A stretch of 64,000 nucleotides of DNA from Nitratiruptor tergarcus DSM 16512 (GCF_027946175.1 NZ_AP026671.1:1116001-1180000), one strand, 5' to 3'; positions 46,960-56,491 are shown, counted from the first letter of the stretch. Made by a program: numbers and translations. The notes: generated by a model not told the origin, from the letters alone.

Positions 46960-48575
46960 CTGTTTACCTTGTAGTAGTAAAGGAAAATGTCCTCAAAGCT
47001 TTTAGCTTCAGGATGCTTTTTGTATAGATTATTAACAGTATCATCAACGATCTTTTTCCCCCGCTTAAGCACTACGACTCTATCGCAAAACTCCGCTTCA
47101 CTCATATAGTGTGTGGTAATAAGAATCGAAATGCCCCACTTCTTTTTTAGCTGCTTCAAAAGCTCCCAAAACTGCGCTCTTGCAATGGCATCTACTCCGC
47201 TTGTTGGCTCATCCAAAAAGAGCACCACAGGCTTATGCAAAAGTGCAGCTGCTACCGAAAAGCGCTGATTGACTCCGAGAGGCAAAGAAGTTGGAAAATC
47301 ATCCATATACTTCTCAAATCCCAGCTCATGGGCATAGCGCTCTATGCGTTCAAGCGCTTCAAGAGGAGGTATTTGGTGCATATTGGCAAAGTAGATGAGG
47401 TTTTCTCGCACTGTAAGATCATTATACAGAGCAAAGCGCTGCGATACATAGCCGATTTTTGCCTTGAGATCTTGTCTATCCTGTCCGTTTTTAATGGGTT
47501 TTCCTAAGAGATAAAGCTCTCCTTCATCAATTGGGTAAAGCCCCAAGAGCATCTTGATAAATGTTGTCTTACCAGCGCCATTTGCTCCAAGCAGTCCTAA
47601 AATCTCACCACGCCTGAGCACCATATCGATATGATCATCTGCTACAAAATCACCAAATCGCTTCGTCAGACCTCGTGCCTCCATCACTATTTCTGGAAGA
47701 TCAATTGCCACTTTACGCTCAGTTATCTCAATCTTTGGAGGGATTTTATTATGCTGTAAGGCGCTTACAAAAAATATATCTTCTAGAGTTGCTTCTTTGT
47801 GCTTTGCTGGCAAAGGTTTCAAAGAATAGGTTTTTCCATGAATTGTAAAGCACTCTTGACACTCTGTCGGCTCATAGACATACTCTTTGATAGCATCCAC
47901 AAGCTCTTCTGCCTTGCCACTTGCAATGATGCTACCCTCTTCAAAGAGCAGTACTTTATCCATTTTTTGCGCCTCTTGCATATAGGCTGTGCTTACTAGA
48001 GCGATAGTTCCTTCTTCTTTTCGGATGTTATCGAGAATCTCCCAAAGCTCAAGGCGGCTTAAGGGATCGACTCCAGTAGTAGGCTCATCAAGCAGTAGTA
48101 GCTTTGGGCGGTGCAAGAGGGTGCAAATAAGTGAGAGTTTTTGGCGCATACCACCACTTAAATTTCCAGCAAGCCTATCAGTAAACTCTGCAAGACCTGC
48201 CATTTCAAGAAGTCTTTGGCGATAGGCATAAAACTTCTCATCTTTTTTTAATGCTCTAATATCAGCAAAAAAATCGAGATGCTCACCGACACTCAGTGTA
48301 TCATAGAGTACGAGCCCTAGACCTTGTGGCATGAGGCCTATATCTTTTTTGATTATCTCAGCCTCTTTGGGTAAGTGGTACATAACACCACCAAAGCTTA
48401 CTTCCCCTTCAAAAGGTATCACTCCAGCAATTGCATGCATGAGCGAGCTCTTGCCAGCCCCATCTGCTCCAATAAATCCTACAATCTCTCCTCTTTGAGC
48501 TTCAAGGCTTGCATGTGCGATACCTATGCGCTTTTTGTAACGGACTGTGACGTCTCTAACCTCTAAGAGCGCCAT
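46956..48575 (-). CDS. Fused double ABC ATPase (YbhF-like)
   Basis: A 539-residue protein with two ATPase domains. The first has Walker A GADGAGKSS, signature LSGGMRQKL and Walker B LLLLDEPTTGVDP; the second has Walker A GANGAGKTT and Walker B VLFLDEPTSGVD but a degenerate signature, LPLGVNQRFSVA, as in YbhF-type proteins. A linker with a Cys pair (ECQECF) joins them. It powers the two ABC-2 permeases that follow. It overlaps the MFS gene by 20 bases. Confidence 0.85.
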   Translation of the reverse strand: MALLEVRDVTVRYKKRIGIAHASLEAQRGEIVGFIGADGAGKSSLMHAIAGVIPFEGEVSFGGVMYHLPKEAEIIKKDIGLMPQGLGLVLYDTLSVGEHLDFFADIRALKKDEKFYAYRQRLLEMAGLAEFTDRLAGNLSGGMRQKLSLICTLLHRPKLLLLDEPTTGVDPLSRLELWEILDNIRKEEGTIALVSTAYMQEAQKMDKVLLFEEGSIIASGKAEELVDAIKEYVYEPTECQECFTIHGKTYSLKPLPAKHKEATLEDIFFVSALQHNKIPPKIEITERKVAIDLPEIVMEARGLTKRFGDFVADDHIDMVLRRGEILGLLGANGAGKTTFIKMLLGLYPIDEGELYLLGKPIKNGQDRQDLKAKIGYVSQRFALYNDLTVRENLIYFANMHQIPPLEALERIERYAHELGFEKYMDDFPTSLPLGVNQRFSVAAALLHKPVVLFLDEPTSGVDAIARAQFWELLKQLKKKWGISILITTHYMSEAEFCDRVVVLKRGKKIVDDTVNNLYKKHPEAKSFEDIFLYYYKVNR

Positions 48576-49776
48576 AGTTTTTCCCTACTAATAGCAGCAA
48601 GAGTGTAGTAGTCCCAACAAGTGAGAAGACAAGTGCCGTATGCATACCAAAGTGCTCCCAAAGCAGCCCACACACATACGCACCAAGCGCTCCAAAAAGA
48701 GCGACTCCGGCATAAAAAACTCCATAGACTGAGCCTTTATTGTCACTTTGCATGGCGATATAGGCTCTTGTGGCATTGAGAGTTGCTACGGTGAAGAGTC
48801 CAAAAAAGGCAAAAGCTATCCATGTAAAGAGAGGCTTTTGCAAAAAAAGCAGCAAAAGTGAAGCTACTCCACTTATAAATCCAAAAGCCATGATCTTAAG
48901 CGCACCAACTCTATCGATAAATACTCCCAAAAGATAGCTTGTTAGTGTCTGGGTGCCCGTAGATATCGCAAAAAGAAGTGGAATAACCATCACTGCAATA
49001 CCCACACTCTTTGCTTGCATCGTCAAAAATGCATCACTCCACATGAAAAAGACAAAGAGAAAGTAAAAAAGAAGCATCCCAATGACACGTTTGTCTTTTA
49101 CAGTGAGACGAAATTTCTGTGATTTTGGCTTTTTGGGCACATCTTTGACAAAAAATATCACTAAAACTAAGCCAATGAGCCCAGGAATGATGGTAAAAAA
49201 GAAGATGGAGCGAAAAACCACTTCGCTCTCTCCAAGTTTCCACAATAAAAAAAATGCTAGAAGCGTTCCTGTAAGCTCTCCTGCGATATCAAGCGTCTTA
49301 TGAAAACCAAAAGTTTTGCCTGTACTCTGTTTCTTGCTGAAACTAGCTATCAAAACATCTTTTGGTGCACTCCGTAGCGCTTTACCTAAACGTTCCAATC
49401 CCCGTAAAGCTGCTACACTTTTGTAACTATGAGAAAAACCTATGAGAGGTTTACTCAAAGCCGAGAGCGCATATCCACTCACAACCAAAGGCTTGACAAT
49501 TCCATAGCGATCGCTAATGAAGCCAGAGAGTAGACGCAGGGCATACGAGACAAAGGTAGCAACTGCTACGATGATTCCAAGCTTATCTACTCCTTCATGA
49601 AGAGTAACGACAACAAAGATTGGCAAAATAGGATTGATCATCGCCGTTGCCATATCGGTAAAGAAACTCACCCAGCCAAGGATTACAACGTTTTTATCGA
49701 TTTTTTGGACATTAGACATTTGACATTCGACATTTGAAGTTTTTGATTCTTCTAAATCATCAAATTTATTTTTCAC
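48556..49776 (-). CDS. MFS transporter
   Basis: About 406 residues with 11-12 membrane helices and the MFS loop motif SGFISDRYGIVKPLV. The frame opens at 49812, but GGAGGAG seven bases before a GTG at 49776 marks the better start. Residues about 12-22 (SNVECQMSNVQ) are encoded by a GACATT-type simple repeat rather than by transporter sequence; the first helix starts near NVVILGWVSFF. It lies inside the YbhGFSR-like operon, an unusual insertion between adaptor and ATPase genes. Substrate unknown. Confidence 0.75.
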   Translation of the reverse strand: MKNKFDDLEESKTSNVECQMSNVQKIDKNVVILGWVSFFTDMATAMINPILPIFVVVTLHEGVDKLGIIVAVATFVSYALRLLSGFISDRYGIVKPLVVSGYALSALSKPLIGFSHSYKSVAALRGLERLGKALRSAPKDVLIASFSKKQSTGKTFGFHKTLDIAGELTGTLLAFFLLWKLGESEVVFRSIFFFTIIPGLIGLVLVIFFVKDVPKKPKSQKFRLTVKDKRVIGMLLFYFLFVFFMWSDAFLTMQAKSVGIAVMVIPLLFAISTGTQTLTSYLLGVFIDRVGALKIMAFGFISGVASLLLLFLQKPLFTWIAFAFFGLFTVATLNATRAYIAMQSDNKGSVYGVFYAGVALFGALGAYVCGLLWEHFGMHTALVFSLVGTTTLLLLLVGKNYGALRG

Positions 49777-49820
49777 AATTTTCTCCTCCAATGTCCAATA
49801 TCTAATGTCCAATGTCTAAA
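49709..49820. repeat. GACATT-type simple repeats in inverted pairs
   Basis: Four GACATT-like units (GACATTAGACATTTGACATT and on, 49711-49737) face a second cluster on the other strand (CCAATGTCCAATATCTAATG and on, 49792-49816). The first lies within the MFS N-terminal codons; the second covers the end of the adaptor gene and the MFS leader. Similar short-period repeats occur dispersed in unrelated genomes. The two clusters could pair in the transcript around the MFS start. Confidence 0.55.
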
Positions 49821-50973
49821 TCTGCGGTATCTCATGAAGACTCTTTGGAAGTCCCTTACCATCAATAGATATAACGCCAGTTGCTGGAAGGCCAAGTTTA
49901 AGCAAAGGATCTGGTTTAAGAGGCTTGAGGTGCACCGCATAGACTCGTTGTATCCTATCACTCCTTACCGCCACCTCTTTTGGCGTAAACTCCGCTTTTT
50001 GCGCTATGCGTACTACCTCGGCCGCGATAGGCTTATTGGGATATGCATCCAAAAAAATCACTGCTTTATCGTGCAGTTTGATTTTACCATTGGAGAGCGT
50101 ATCGACGTAGATTTTGAGATAGAGAGTGTTTGGATCGATAAGCGTAGCTACTGGCATACCAGCACCAAGAACCTCCCCACTATTTGCAATCTTTTCCACT
50201 ACATATCCATTGAGTGGACTTTTGAGAGTAAGCTCTGCGATGACTGCTTCGATCTGTTCCTTTTGGGCTTTGAGTGCTTCAATCCCTTTTTTGAGCGCTG
50301 CTACACCCTTACGCAAAGCGTCAAGACCCTTTTGTGCAGCCTTGGCATCTACTACATCGCTCCTAGCGATAGCTATGGCTTGGAGGAGTTGTGCTTTTTT
50401 GGCTTTGAGTGCTCGAAGCCTGTTTCTATCTGTTTTATATTTGAGTGTAATCTCTTCTAATTTATGTTTTTGAATGAGCCTTTTTTTATAGAGATCTTTG
50501 ATACGCAGATAGTCTTTTCTATCTTGAGTTACAACATCTCCTTGAGAGGCTATAGCGCTTTGAATCTCTTGAAGCTGCTTTTGCTTGGCTTTGAGAGCAG
50601 AGGTCGCTTTTGCAAGAATTTGTGGGATTTTTGTCTCATTTATATTTAGTTCTATCTCTTTAGCTTTGAGCTCTTCTTGTTTAGCTTCTATCTGCTTTTC
50701 GATTGCCTCTTTTTGCTTTGAAAACTCCTTGCTTTCTAAAACAGCAACCACATCACCTTTTTTGATCGCATCTCCATCATCGAAAAAGATCTTTGCAACT
50801 CTTCCAGGATATTTTGTATTGAGATTGACAAGATCGCCATCAAATCTCCCTACCCCTTCGATTAAGTTTGGTGGTAGCTTTTTTGGATGGAGTTTTATAT
50901 ATATAAGCGCTGCAGCTATTATAAAAAGAGCTAAAGCAAAAAAACCAACCCAATATTTTTGTACTATTTTCAT
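49816..50973 (-). CDS. HlyD-family periplasmic adaptor (YbhG-like)
   Basis: A 385-residue membrane-fusion protein: N-terminal anchor (about 9-29), a lipoyl-like half (VAKIFFDDGDAIKKGDVVAV), a long coiled-coil hairpin (about 85-235), the second lipoyl half (LTLKSPLNGYVVEKIANSGE) and a beta-barrel part. It links inner-membrane exporters to an outer-membrane channel. The ATG overlaps the patatin stop by four bases. It is the adaptor for the ABC exporter encoded downstream, with the MFS gene in between. Confidence 0.84.
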   Translation of the reverse strand: MKIVQKYWVGFFALALFIIAAALIYIKLHPKKLPPNLIEGVGRFDGDLVNLNTKYPGRVAKIFFDDGDAIKKGDVVAVLESKEFSKQKEAIEKQIEAKQEELKAKEIELNINETKIPQILAKATSALKAKQKQLQEIQSAIASQGDVVTQDRKDYLRIKDLYKKRLIQKHKLEEITLKYKTDRNRLRALKAKKAQLLQAIAIARSDVVDAKAAQKGLDALRKGVAALKKGIEALKAQKEQIEAVIAELTLKSPLNGYVVEKIANSGEVLGAGMPVATLIDPNTLYLKIYVDTLSNGKIKLHDKAVIFLDAYPNKPIAAEVVRIAQKAEFTPKEVAVRSDRIQRVYAVHLKPLKPDPLLKLGLPATGVISIDGKGLPKSLHEIPQI

Positions 50974-51836
50974 ACTAAATCCTTTAATACCTCAAGCGTC
51001 TTTTTTCGTCCAATCTCAATAATTTCATAAGCTTTATGAAAATCGAGTGTTCCTGCTATACTTTTGGGTATCTCTATCAATATATCTGGTGGATAGCCTC
51101 CAATACGATAATTAGAGAGTGTCTTTTGCATAGACTCAATAGCCATATCCACTATATCTATAAGATGATAGTCTTCTTGCTCATCTTTAAAAATCTGCCT
51201 TGCTTTATCTGTCACATTCGTAACAATTGTTTCAAGCTTCGAGACCTTCTGTTTTACATCTTTTGGAATTTTAATCTTAGGAGCCTTTCCCTCACCAAGA
51301 AGTGATATAGCAATGGTCAAATCACTAGGACTTGACATCGTAGGAGCCACTGGCAAAGGATTAAGGACACCGCCATCGATAAGGAGCATCCCATCCTTTT
51401 CTATAGGTGTAAAAAAAGATGGAATAGCAATAGATGCTCGAATAGCCTCTAAAAGATCTCCTTCTTGAAACCAAATTTCCCGATTGCGTTTGAGATCTGT
51501 AGCAACAGCAGTGTAATCATAAGGCAAGTTTTCAATTTTCACATTCCCCAAAATTTGGCGAAGCTTTTTCATAACCCGATCTCCACCAACAAGCCCCCGT
51601 TTATCAAAGGAAAAATCAAGCAATTTCATCACATCAAAGGCATCAAGTCCTAAAACCCACTCTTGATATTCCTTCAGTTTTCCAGCTGCATAGAGCCCAC
51701 CGATAAGAGCACCCATGGATGCACCACTAATTGCAACGATCTCAAAATGCTTCTCAATCTCCTCTATAGCTCCAATATGAGCATATCCTCTTGCACCACC
51801 ACTTCCAAGAACTAAAGAGATCTTCTTCTTTTTCAT
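50970..51836 (-). CDS. Patatin-like phospholipase
   Basis: A 288-residue patatin-like acyl hydrolase. Oxyanion loop GSGGARGYAH, nucleophile Ser in GASMG and catalytic Asp in LLIDGGVLNP form the Ser-Asp dyad. Only the N-terminal domain is present and no signal peptide is visible, so it is a cytoplasmic or membrane-associated lipase. It overlaps tetR upstream and the adaptor downstream, and so is regulated with the exporter; a role in adjusting membrane lipids is a guess. Confidence 0.85.
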   Translation of the reverse strand: MKKKKISLVLGSGGARGYAHIGAIEEIEKHFEIVAISGASMGALIGGLYAAGKLKEYQEWVLGLDAFDVMKLLDFSFDKRGLVGGDRVMKKLRQILGNVKIENLPYDYTAVATDLKRNREIWFQEGDLLEAIRASIAIPSFFTPIEKDGMLLIDGGVLNPLPVAPTMSSPSDLTIAISLLGEGKAPKIKIPKDVKQKVSKLETIVTNVTDKARQIFKDEQEDYHLIDIVDMAIESMQKTLSNYRIGGYPPDILIEIPKSIAGTLDFHKAYEIIEIGRKKTLEVLKDLV

Positions 51837-52417
51837 TTTCCTACGCCTTGCAAAAAGAGCTCCACTACTTGAGTAGGATTAAGATCTTTATTGTGTACAA
51901 TCCAGTACTCTACATAGCCATTTGTATAGGAGTTAAATAAAAATGCCAATTTTAAAAAATCATGTTCTCGAAGAGGAGTTTGAGCATGAAGTTTTTCAAA
52001 CCAAGAAGCAAGTAATGCAAGAATTGGCTCGATGAGCATATACTCCTTTTTACCCATTTTTAAAAAGAAAAGGGGATCTCCCATGAGTGGATCTTCTAAT
52101 GCTCTTCTTTTTTGTTTAAATACTTCAAATTTAAGATTGACATAGTGCTGCAAGCAAAGAAGTGGGTCATCTATATTATTTGTCTGTTCTTGCAGCATTG
52201 AATAAAACTTTTTTATCTCAAATTCAATATAGGCTAAAAGTAGATCCTCTTTTGAAGCGAAAATCTTATAAAGTGCTCCTATAGACATATCAAGATGCTT
52301 CGCAATATCTTGCATTTTAAGATCCGCAAACCCTTTTTGCTCAAAAAGTTCGGATATTACCTCTAGTAAAATCTCTTTTTTTGTCTCTTTGATCTTTTGC
52401 TTAATTGTTTCTTTCAT
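51833..52417 (-). CDS. TetR-family regulator
   Basis: About 194 residues from the ATG at 52417 (AAGAGG just upstream; ATGs at 52420 and 52453 are alternatives). The HTH is KMQDIAKHLDMSIGALYKIF followed by ASKEDLLLAY; the rest is the helical ligand domain. It is the first gene of the minus-strand export operon and divergent from the EmrA-like gene. E. coli CecR (YbiH) heads the ybhGFSR operon in the same way. The palindrome at 52481-52499 is its likely operator. Confidence 0.83.
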   Translation of the reverse strand: MKETIKQKIKETKKEILLEVISELFEQKGFADLKMQDIAKHLDMSIGALYKIFASKEDLLLAYIEFEIKKFYSMLQEQTNNIDDPLLCLQHYVNLKFEVFKQKRRALEDPLMGDPLFFLKMGKKEYMLIEPILALLASWFEKLHAQTPLREHDFLKLAFLFNSYTNGYVEYWIVHNKDLNPTQVVELFLQGVGK

Positions 52418-52480
52418 CATTACCTCTTCTTTAAAACCATTATAACTCAGCATATCTTAATGAAAAATTATATATCATTT

Positions 52481-52499
52481 TTGTGAATCTCGTTCACAA
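52481..52499. promoter_or_regulatory. Candidate TetR operator between divergent export operons
   Basis: TTGTGAA (52481-52487), TCTCG, TTCACAA (52493-52499) is a perfect 7-bp inverted repeat just upstream of and touching the AAGGA ribosome binding site of the EmrA-like gene, and about 65 bases before the TetR start. Its size fits a TetR dimer site, and binding would cover the likely transcription start for the plus-strand pump. Binding is inferred. Confidence 0.55.
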
Positions 52500-52507
52500 G
52501 GATAGAA

Positions 52508-53623
52508 ATGAGTAAAAAAATTGGCTCAGTAGTTATTATTCTCCTTATTATTTTATTTGGATATCTTGGATTTGATTATCTCCACTATAGAAAAGTCAAT
52601 GCTGTAAGCGACGCAGCCTTTATCAAAAGTGATGAACTAGCTATGCTTAGTTTTAAAGTAGGCGGTAAAGTAACGAAAATGACCAAAACAGAGCACCAAC
52701 CTATAAAAAAAGGTGAACTCTTAGCTATAATAGATGATACAGACTTTCGCAAAGCAAAAGAGAAATTAGAGCATAAAAAAGAGGCTTTGATAAAAAAAAT
52801 AGAAGCTTTGCAGCTAAAAAGAGAGAGACTCAAAAAAAATCTTACTTTGCAAAGTAAAATAGCAAGCCAAGAGATCGAAGCATTGCAAAAAGAGATAGAA
52901 GCAAATAAATCAAGAGTAAAAGCTTTTCAAGTAAAACTGCAAAAGCTGCAAAAAGATGAAAAACGCTTTAAATCCCTCCTGCAAAAAAGACTCATAGCAA
53001 AAGAGCAGTATGAAAATATACATACACAAAAAATTGCACTTCAAAAAGAGCTCCAAGCCATGCAAAAGGGTATAGAAGCACTACGCATCAAGCAACAAGA
53101 GCTACAAAATAGAGCAAAAATAGCAAAAAACCAAGAAAAGTCTATCTTGGAGCTCTCCAAAGAGATTGAGTCACTGGAAAAAGAGAGTGCTGCATTAAAA
53201 AGTACAATCGACGAGCTCAACCTCAAACTATCCTATACAAAGCTCTATGCTCCTTTTGATGGAATCATTGCTAAGAAATTCTTCGATACTCCAAAAATAG
53301 TTAAAAAAGGTAGCCCTGTCTATGCTATTACTGATCCTAAAAAACTCTATTGCGAAGTACTGCTTTCAGAAAAGAAAATGCACGGAGTAAAGCCTGGAAA
53401 TCGTGTTACAATAAATGTCGATGCAGTTCCAGACAAAATATACCATGGGATAGTAGAGTCAATTGCTCCTACATCTGCCTCCACTTTTAGCTTGGTCCCC
53501 AGGGATATAGCAAGTGGGGAATTTACCAAGCTTGATCAACGCTTCAAAGTTCGCATAAAGCTCAACAATATCGAAGGTCTTCGCGCCGGTATGGGTGCGA
53601 CTGTCGCTATAGAGAGGAAATAG
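52508..53623 (+). CDS. HlyD/EmrA-family periplasmic adaptor
   Basis: A 371-residue membrane-fusion protein: anchor helix about 6-25, first lipoyl half (GGKVTKMTKTEHQPIKKGE), a long coiled coil (about 75-245, rich in Lys/Glu/Gln), second lipoyl half (TKLYAPFDGIIAKKFFDTPK without further residues) and a barrel domain ending ERK. It joins the MFS pump encoded next (one-base gap) to the TolC-like channel after it. AAGGATAGAA precedes the ATG. Confidence 0.84.
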   Translation: MSKKIGSVVIILLIILFGYLGFDYLHYRKVNAVSDAAFIKSDELAMLSFKVGGKVTKMTKTEHQPIKKGELLAIIDDTDFRKAKEKLEHKKEALIKKIEALQLKRERLKKNLTLQSKIASQEIEALQKEIEANKSRVKAFQVKLQKLQKDEKRFKSLLQKRLIAKEQYENIHTQKIALQKELQAMQKGIEALRIKQQELQNRAKIAKNQEKSILELSKEIESLEKESAALKSTIDELNLKLSYTKLYAPFDGIIAKKFFDTPKIVKKGSPVYAITDPKKLYCEVLLSEKKMHGVKPGNRVTINVDAVPDKIYHGIVESIAPTSASTFSLVPRDIASGEFTKLDQRFKVRIKLNNIEGLRAGMGATVAIERK

Positions 53624-53624
53624 C

Positions 53625-55181
53625 ATGGCAACGCCAGCTGAAGATGTCGTATTAGAAGAGGGAAAAAAACCTTGGGATATAACCCCAACAGAGCGTGCAA
53701 TCTTCTCTATCATTGTGATGGTAGGGGCATTTATGGCAATTTTAGATACTACTGTTGTAGATGTCATCGTCCCAAAACTCACAGGTCCCCTCGCCACAGA
53801 TATGTATGGGGTACAGTGGATTATTACAAGCTATATGATAGCGGCAGCTATTGGCCTGCTTATTACTGAATGGCTCATTAAAACATACGGCTCGAAAGCC
53901 ATTTTTTTATCAGGTGTAGCTCTTTTTGGTGCAGCCTCCCTCGCATGTGGTATTGCAAACACTCTTGAAGAGATGATAATTTTTCGTATTATCCAAGGTG
54001 TAGGCGAAGCTTTTATCATGGTCACAAGTCATATCATGATCTTTAGCTACTTTCCACCCCATCAAAAGGGTTTGGCTATGGGGATCTTTGCATTAGGAGT
54101 CAGTTTTGCTCCAGCCCTTGGCCCAACTGTAGGAGGATATTTAACTGAATTTTATAACTGGCGTATGGTATTTTTCATCAATGTCCCAGTAGGTATTTTA
54201 CTTCTTATCTCCGGTATCATCTTCTTACCAAAAGAGCGTCTCTTTGAAAAACTGCGATTTAATTTTGTTAGCTTCATACTTCTTAGCTTTGCAACAGTCT
54301 CACTACTTGTCATGCTCTCAAAGGGACAGCAGTTTGGATGGTTTAACAGCTCTTTTATAGGAGTACTTCTTTTTTGCACCATTATTGGCTTTTTGCTCTA
54401 CGCTCTTGTGGAGTTTAACTCCAAATATAGGCTTATAGATTTCTCTTTGTTTAAAAATCCCGACTTTTTTAACGGCATGATGATCTACTTTTTCATCCTC
54501 GGCTTTTCTATGTATCAATATTTTTATCTACTACCTGTCTATTATGAGCGAATTAAAATGCTTCCAACTCTCAATGCCGGTATTGCCGTTTTTGCATTTG
54601 CAGTCTTCATAGGAATCTTCTCTCCACTTGCAGGTATGCTTGCAGATAAAATTGGAGCAAAAAAAACGGTTGCACTGGCAGCATTCGTCTATGTCGCCAC
54701 TTCTGTACTTTTATTGCCAAAACTCAACTACTATACCCCAATGCACCAGGCAATGCTTTTAACTATCCCTTTTGGTATTGGTATGGGACTCTTCTTTGCT
54801 CCTGTGACTGTTATGGTAATGCAAAGCGCGCCACCACATAAAGGTGAACTTGCCATTGTACTTATGGACTACTTTCGTTTCGTGGGAGGCAGTTTTGGTA
54901 CAGCACTTGCCACAAACAATATGGAATATTTTAAAAATATGCATTTTTTGCGGATGAATGAGCTGCAAAACTATGAATACTTAAACTATTTTCTTCATAA
55001 ACTACAAAATCTTCTCGGTCTAAGCTGGGAGCAAATAAAGATCATATTTGGTAGTTTTGAAGAGTTTATGAGCTTTAATTATGGCTTTTATAATACATTC
55101 ATGCATGCAGGCTACTGGGGAGTTTTTGGTACGATTTTTGTACTTTTACTCTTTTTGATAAAACCAAAGGAGAACCAATGA
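53625..55181 (+). CDS. DHA2-family MFS drug exporter (EmrB-like)
   Basis: A 518-residue, 14-helix proton antiporter. Motifs: MAILDTTVVDVIVPKL (helix 1, DHA2 motif), QWIITSYMIAAAIG, ALGPTVGGYLTEFYNWRMVF (motif C region) and FFINVPVGI. It expels hydrophobic compounds through the adaptor and TolC-like channel encoded on either side. The stop overlaps the next ATG by four bases. Confidence 0.87.
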   Translation: MATPAEDVVLEEGKKPWDITPTERAIFSIIVMVGAFMAILDTTVVDVIVPKLTGPLATDMYGVQWIITSYMIAAAIGLLITEWLIKTYGSKAIFLSGVALFGAASLACGIANTLEEMIIFRIIQGVGEAFIMVTSHIMIFSYFPPHQKGLAMGIFALGVSFAPALGPTVGGYLTEFYNWRMVFFINVPVGILLLISGIIFLPKERLFEKLRFNFVSFILLSFATVSLLVMLSKGQQFGWFNSSFIGVLLFCTIIGFLLYALVEFNSKYRLIDFSLFKNPDFFNGMMIYFFILGFSMYQYFYLLPVYYERIKMLPTLNAGIAVFAFAVFIGIFSPLAGMLADKIGAKKTVALAAFVYVATSVLLLPKLNYYTPMHQAMLLTIPFGIGMGLFFAPVTVMVMQSAPPHKGELAIVLMDYFRFVGGSFGTALATNNMEYFKNMHFLRMNELQNYEYLNYFLHKLQNLLGLSWEQIKIIFGSFEEFMSFNYGFYNTFMHAGYWGVFGTIFVLLLFLIKPKENQ

Positions 55182-56473
55182 AAAAAATCTTAGCCCTCTT
55201 ATCTCTTCTCTTACCCCTTTTTGCACAAAATTATACGCAGATATTGCAAAAAATAGATAATTCGCTGCTTTTACAACAAGCCCAAAAGCTAACTATTGCT
55301 TCAAAGAAGATGGCTGAGGCTGCAAAGGGCAAAAATCTACCATCACTCGATGTATCTTTACAAGCTATTCATCTCCAAGAGACTCCAACGATGTATTTGC
55401 ATATGCCTCAAATGCCTGTGGCGGGTCTTCCTATGGGTAAAAAAGAGCAGTGGCAAGGAGAACTGCGACTCACTTATCCACTCTTTAGCGGTTTTGCAAT
55501 TACAGCTGCTATCCACAAAGCCAAACTAGAGTATCAAAAAGCAAAGCTCAAAAAAGATGATCTCAAAAGAAATCTCTATATGCAAATAACTATGCTTTAT
55601 AGTTCAATCTTTGCATTAAAACAAAAACTGCGAGCTTTGCAAAAAGCACATGAAGCAATAAAACTGGCTTACAAAAAAGCAAAAGGCTTCTATGATAAAG
55701 GGCTATTAGCTCCAAGTGAGCTTTATAATCTCAAAGCCAAAAAGTATGCAATTACAGCAAATATAACACAAACAAAGGGGCAAATCAGCGCACTTTATAA
55801 TGATATTTCCCATATACTCAATACAAAAATCTCTACTATCGATGGTCTTGTATCGTTCCCAGAGCCGCAAAAAGCACGTATTCTTCAGACTGCTATGCAA
55901 CAAAGAGAAGATCTAAAAGCTTTGCAAAAGAGTTTAAGTATCAATGAAGAGGATGTTATTCTAGCTAAAAGCTCCTATTATCCTAAAATTGCACTCATTG
56001 CAGCACTCAAAAAGCATGGAGATAGCATAGCCCTCAATGGCGATGGATTTACAAATGCGGATCAAAGCTATGCAGGAGCAGTTTTACAGTGGAATCTCTT
56101 CTCAGGACTGAGTGATACGCGAACGGTAGAAGCTGCCAAAATTAAAAAAGCGGCAACCGCTTTACAAATAGCAGAATATAAAAAGAAGATTGCTACAAAT
56201 ATACAAAACGCTTTTATCAAGCTTACTGCACTCCAGCAAAAGCTTAAAAGTACGCAAGCTCAGGTAAAAGCACAAAAAGAATATTACAAACTAACCCAGG
56301 GAAGATTTGATAATCAGCTTACAAGTGCAGATGAACTGAGTCGTTCCATCGCAGATCTTGCAGCAGCAAAAGCGAGAAAAGCAGCTATAAAGGCAGAGAT
56401 TTTCAATCAAAAAGCTTATATCTATCTACTCAGTGGACTTAAAAACTTTGAAAAAGTTGCACTACAACGATAA
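55178..56473 (+). CDS. TolC-family outer membrane channel
   Basis: A 431-residue outer membrane efflux protein with a signal peptide (about 1-16) and two internally similar coiled-coil halves. Features are the GELRLTYPLFSGFAITAAIH and LQWNLFSGLSDTRTVEAAK pair marking the beta strands of each half. It completes the EmrAB-TolC-like pump and may also serve the divergent YbhG-type adaptor. A hairpin terminator overlaps its stop. Confidence 0.86.
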   Translation: MKKILALLSLLLPLFAQNYTQILQKIDNSLLLQQAQKLTIASKKMAEAAKGKNLPSLDVSLQAIHLQETPTMYLHMPQMPVAGLPMGKKEQWQGELRLTYPLFSGFAITAAIHKAKLEYQKAKLKKDDLKRNLYMQITMLYSSIFALKQKLRALQKAHEAIKLAYKKAKGFYDKGLLAPSELYNLKAKKYAITANITQTKGQISALYNDISHILNTKISTIDGLVSFPEPQKARILQTAMQQREDLKALQKSLSINEEDVILAKSSYYPKIALIAALKKHGDSIALNGDGFTNADQSYAGAVLQWNLFSGLSDTRTVEAAKIKKAATALQIAEYKKKIATNIQNAFIKLTALQQKLKSTQAQVKAQKEYYKLTQGRFDNQLTSADELSRSIADLAAAKARKAAIKAEIFNQKAYIYLLSGLKNFEKVALQR

Positions 56474-56491
56474 GAGGCAAAACCTCTTATC
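56469..56491 (+). terminator. Hairpin between the TolC-like gene and amtB
   Basis: GATAAGAGG (56469-56477), loop CAAAA, CCTCTTATC (56483-56491): a perfect 9-bp stem overlapping both stop codons of two convergent genes. It can end transcription from both sides. Confidence 0.55.
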
